DNA of 5,582 nucleotides from Methanospirillum hungatei (GTDB lineage Archaea; Halobacteriota; Methanomicrobia; Methanomicrobiales; Methanospirillaceae), in the NCBI GenBank assembly GCA_003251955.1, contig QKDV01000311.1:1-5582 (forward strand), in the 5' to 3' direction. The position numbers and the translations under genes are program-made. Below the pieces are notes generated by a model. It worked only from the letters and a program-made list of their open reading frames with translations. It was not told where the DNA came from and made no database searches. This document shows positions 5,186 through 5,582 of this stretch, piece by piece. Position 1 is the stretch's first letter, and each line of letters starts with the position of its first letter.

Positions 5186-5544
5186 TGAAGATGGATATCG
5201 AAGAGAAGTTTGCAAGGCTGAACCCGGAAGCTCAGCAGGCAGTAGACGCGTTCATCGATTTTCTCCTTTCCCGTTGTGAGGGTAGTTTTTCAGGGGCTGA
5301 AGAAACTGGTGAAGATTCCTGGAGTTCAGAAAATGAGCAGGTTGTGGGCTCAACAGATCATGAAAAACTCTGCTCCTCAAACACTGACACCGGGATTATC
5401 CTTGCAGAAGAACGTATGATCGAGGAAGAGAGCGTCATAGATTTTGCAGACATCAACACCCGGTTTGCCAAAAAGGATACAAAAAGAGCAGAAGAAGAAA
5501 AGTCAAGGCCAGTCAGACAGAAAAAAATGTTTGACTGGCTCTGA
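5185..5544 (+). CDS. Small acidic/basic, probably disordered protein with a C-terminal PIP-like motif
   Basis: I do not recognise a family. From the ATG at 5185 it has 119 residues. An N-terminal amphipathic helix (about 4-30, including NPEAQQAVDAFIDFLLSR) resembles the short helices of small DUF2281-type proteins, but only loosely. The middle (31-75) is rich in Ser, Glu, Gly and Thr and looks disordered. The region 76-110 is highly charged (EERMIEEES, then KKDTKRAEEEKSR). The protein ends in QKKMFDWL (112-119), which fits the PCNA-interaction consensus Q-x-x-hydrophobic-x-x-aromatic-hydrophobic. The start is uncertain: GTG at 5182, ATG at 5185 (sharing one base with the aldolase stop TGA) and ATG at 5191 are all in frame. 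I prefer 5185 for stop-start coupling, while GTGA at 5182-5185 could serve 5191. No catalytic motif, signal peptide or membrane segment is seen. Confidence 0.75.
   Translation: MKMDIEEKFARLNPEAQQAVDAFIDFLLSRCEGSFSGAEETGEDSWSSENEQVVGSTDHEKLCSSNTDTGIILAEERMIEEESVIDFADINTRFAKKDTKRAEEEKSRPVRQKKMFDWL
5518..5541 (+). other. PIP-box-like peptide at the extreme C-terminus
   Basis: The last eight codons encode QKKMFDWL. Gln, then Met at +3, then Trp-Leu at +6/+7 match the PIP-box spacing. Archaeal PCNA partners often carry such a peptide at the very end of the chain; the large RFC subunit of Pyrococcus has a similar QATLFDFL near its end, as I recall. The preceding basic residues (RPVR) are also typical. 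Function is inferred from the motif alone. Confidence 0.5.
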
Positions 5545-5582
5545 ATAAGGGTTACATCTACTAATATCCCGGTGGTTATACC

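Noticed and set aside
4899..5279. Plus-strand open frame overlapping the aldolase and the last gene
   Set aside because: The aldolase frame carries all catalytic residues across the same bases. This frame gives a Trp-, Arg- and Ser-rich product without domains or a good ribosome site.
5545..5582. TATA-like CTAATATCC and the near-palindrome GGTTATACC in the last 38 bases
   Set aside because: The downstream gene is not visible and the matches are short, so a promoter or operator cannot be supported.
1..5582. CRISPR array, tRNA/rRNA gene, insertion sequence or toxin-antitoxin pair
   Set aside because: Reading both strands showed no direct repeat series, tRNA-like arms, transposase motifs or terminal inverted repeats. 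The small genes are explained better by the RtcB operon and the redox cluster.

Overview
The window looks like a piece of a methanogenic archaeal chromosome, most likely Methanomicrobiales (for example a Methanospirillum or Methanoregula relative; the genus is a guess). The grounds are an F420-dependent NADP reductase, an archaeal-style secF-secD pair, a DUF2551 gene, archease next to RtcB, short archaeal Shine-Dalgarno sites (GGAGGTG, GGTGGAG, GAGGT), and a possible leaderless first gene. Coding density is high and nothing looks like a mobile element, CRISPR array, rRNA or tRNA.

Left part (1-1197, minus strand): a compact operon read leftward. It holds a DUF2551 protein with a winged-helix-like core, an unrecognised 97-residue protein overlapping it by 8 bases, archease, and the first 24 codons of rtcB, the RNA ligase that archease activates. 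The two small upstream genes are therefore candidate partners or regulators of RNA ligation.

Middle (1198-3636): about 100 bases of divergent intergenic DNA with a TATA-like element inside a short inverted repeat, then secF and secD on the plus strand with no gap. They encode the membrane subunits that assist Sec-dependent protein export in cells that lack SecA.

Right part (3637-5582, plus strand): after a T-run and a probable new promoter comes a tight cluster of four genes. These are a short thioredoxin (90 aa), npdG (F420H2:NADP oxidoreductase, GTG start one base after the thioredoxin stop), a class II aldolase of the L-fuculose-1-phosphate aldolase type, and a small, charged, probably disordered protein. 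The last one ends in QKKMFDWL, which fits a PCNA-interacting (PIP) box. The final 38 bases hold no gene that can be supported.

The points most worth following up are the terminal PIP-like motif, a CxxC plus CC cluster in NpdG directly beside thioredoxin, and the two small genes in the RtcB/archease operon.
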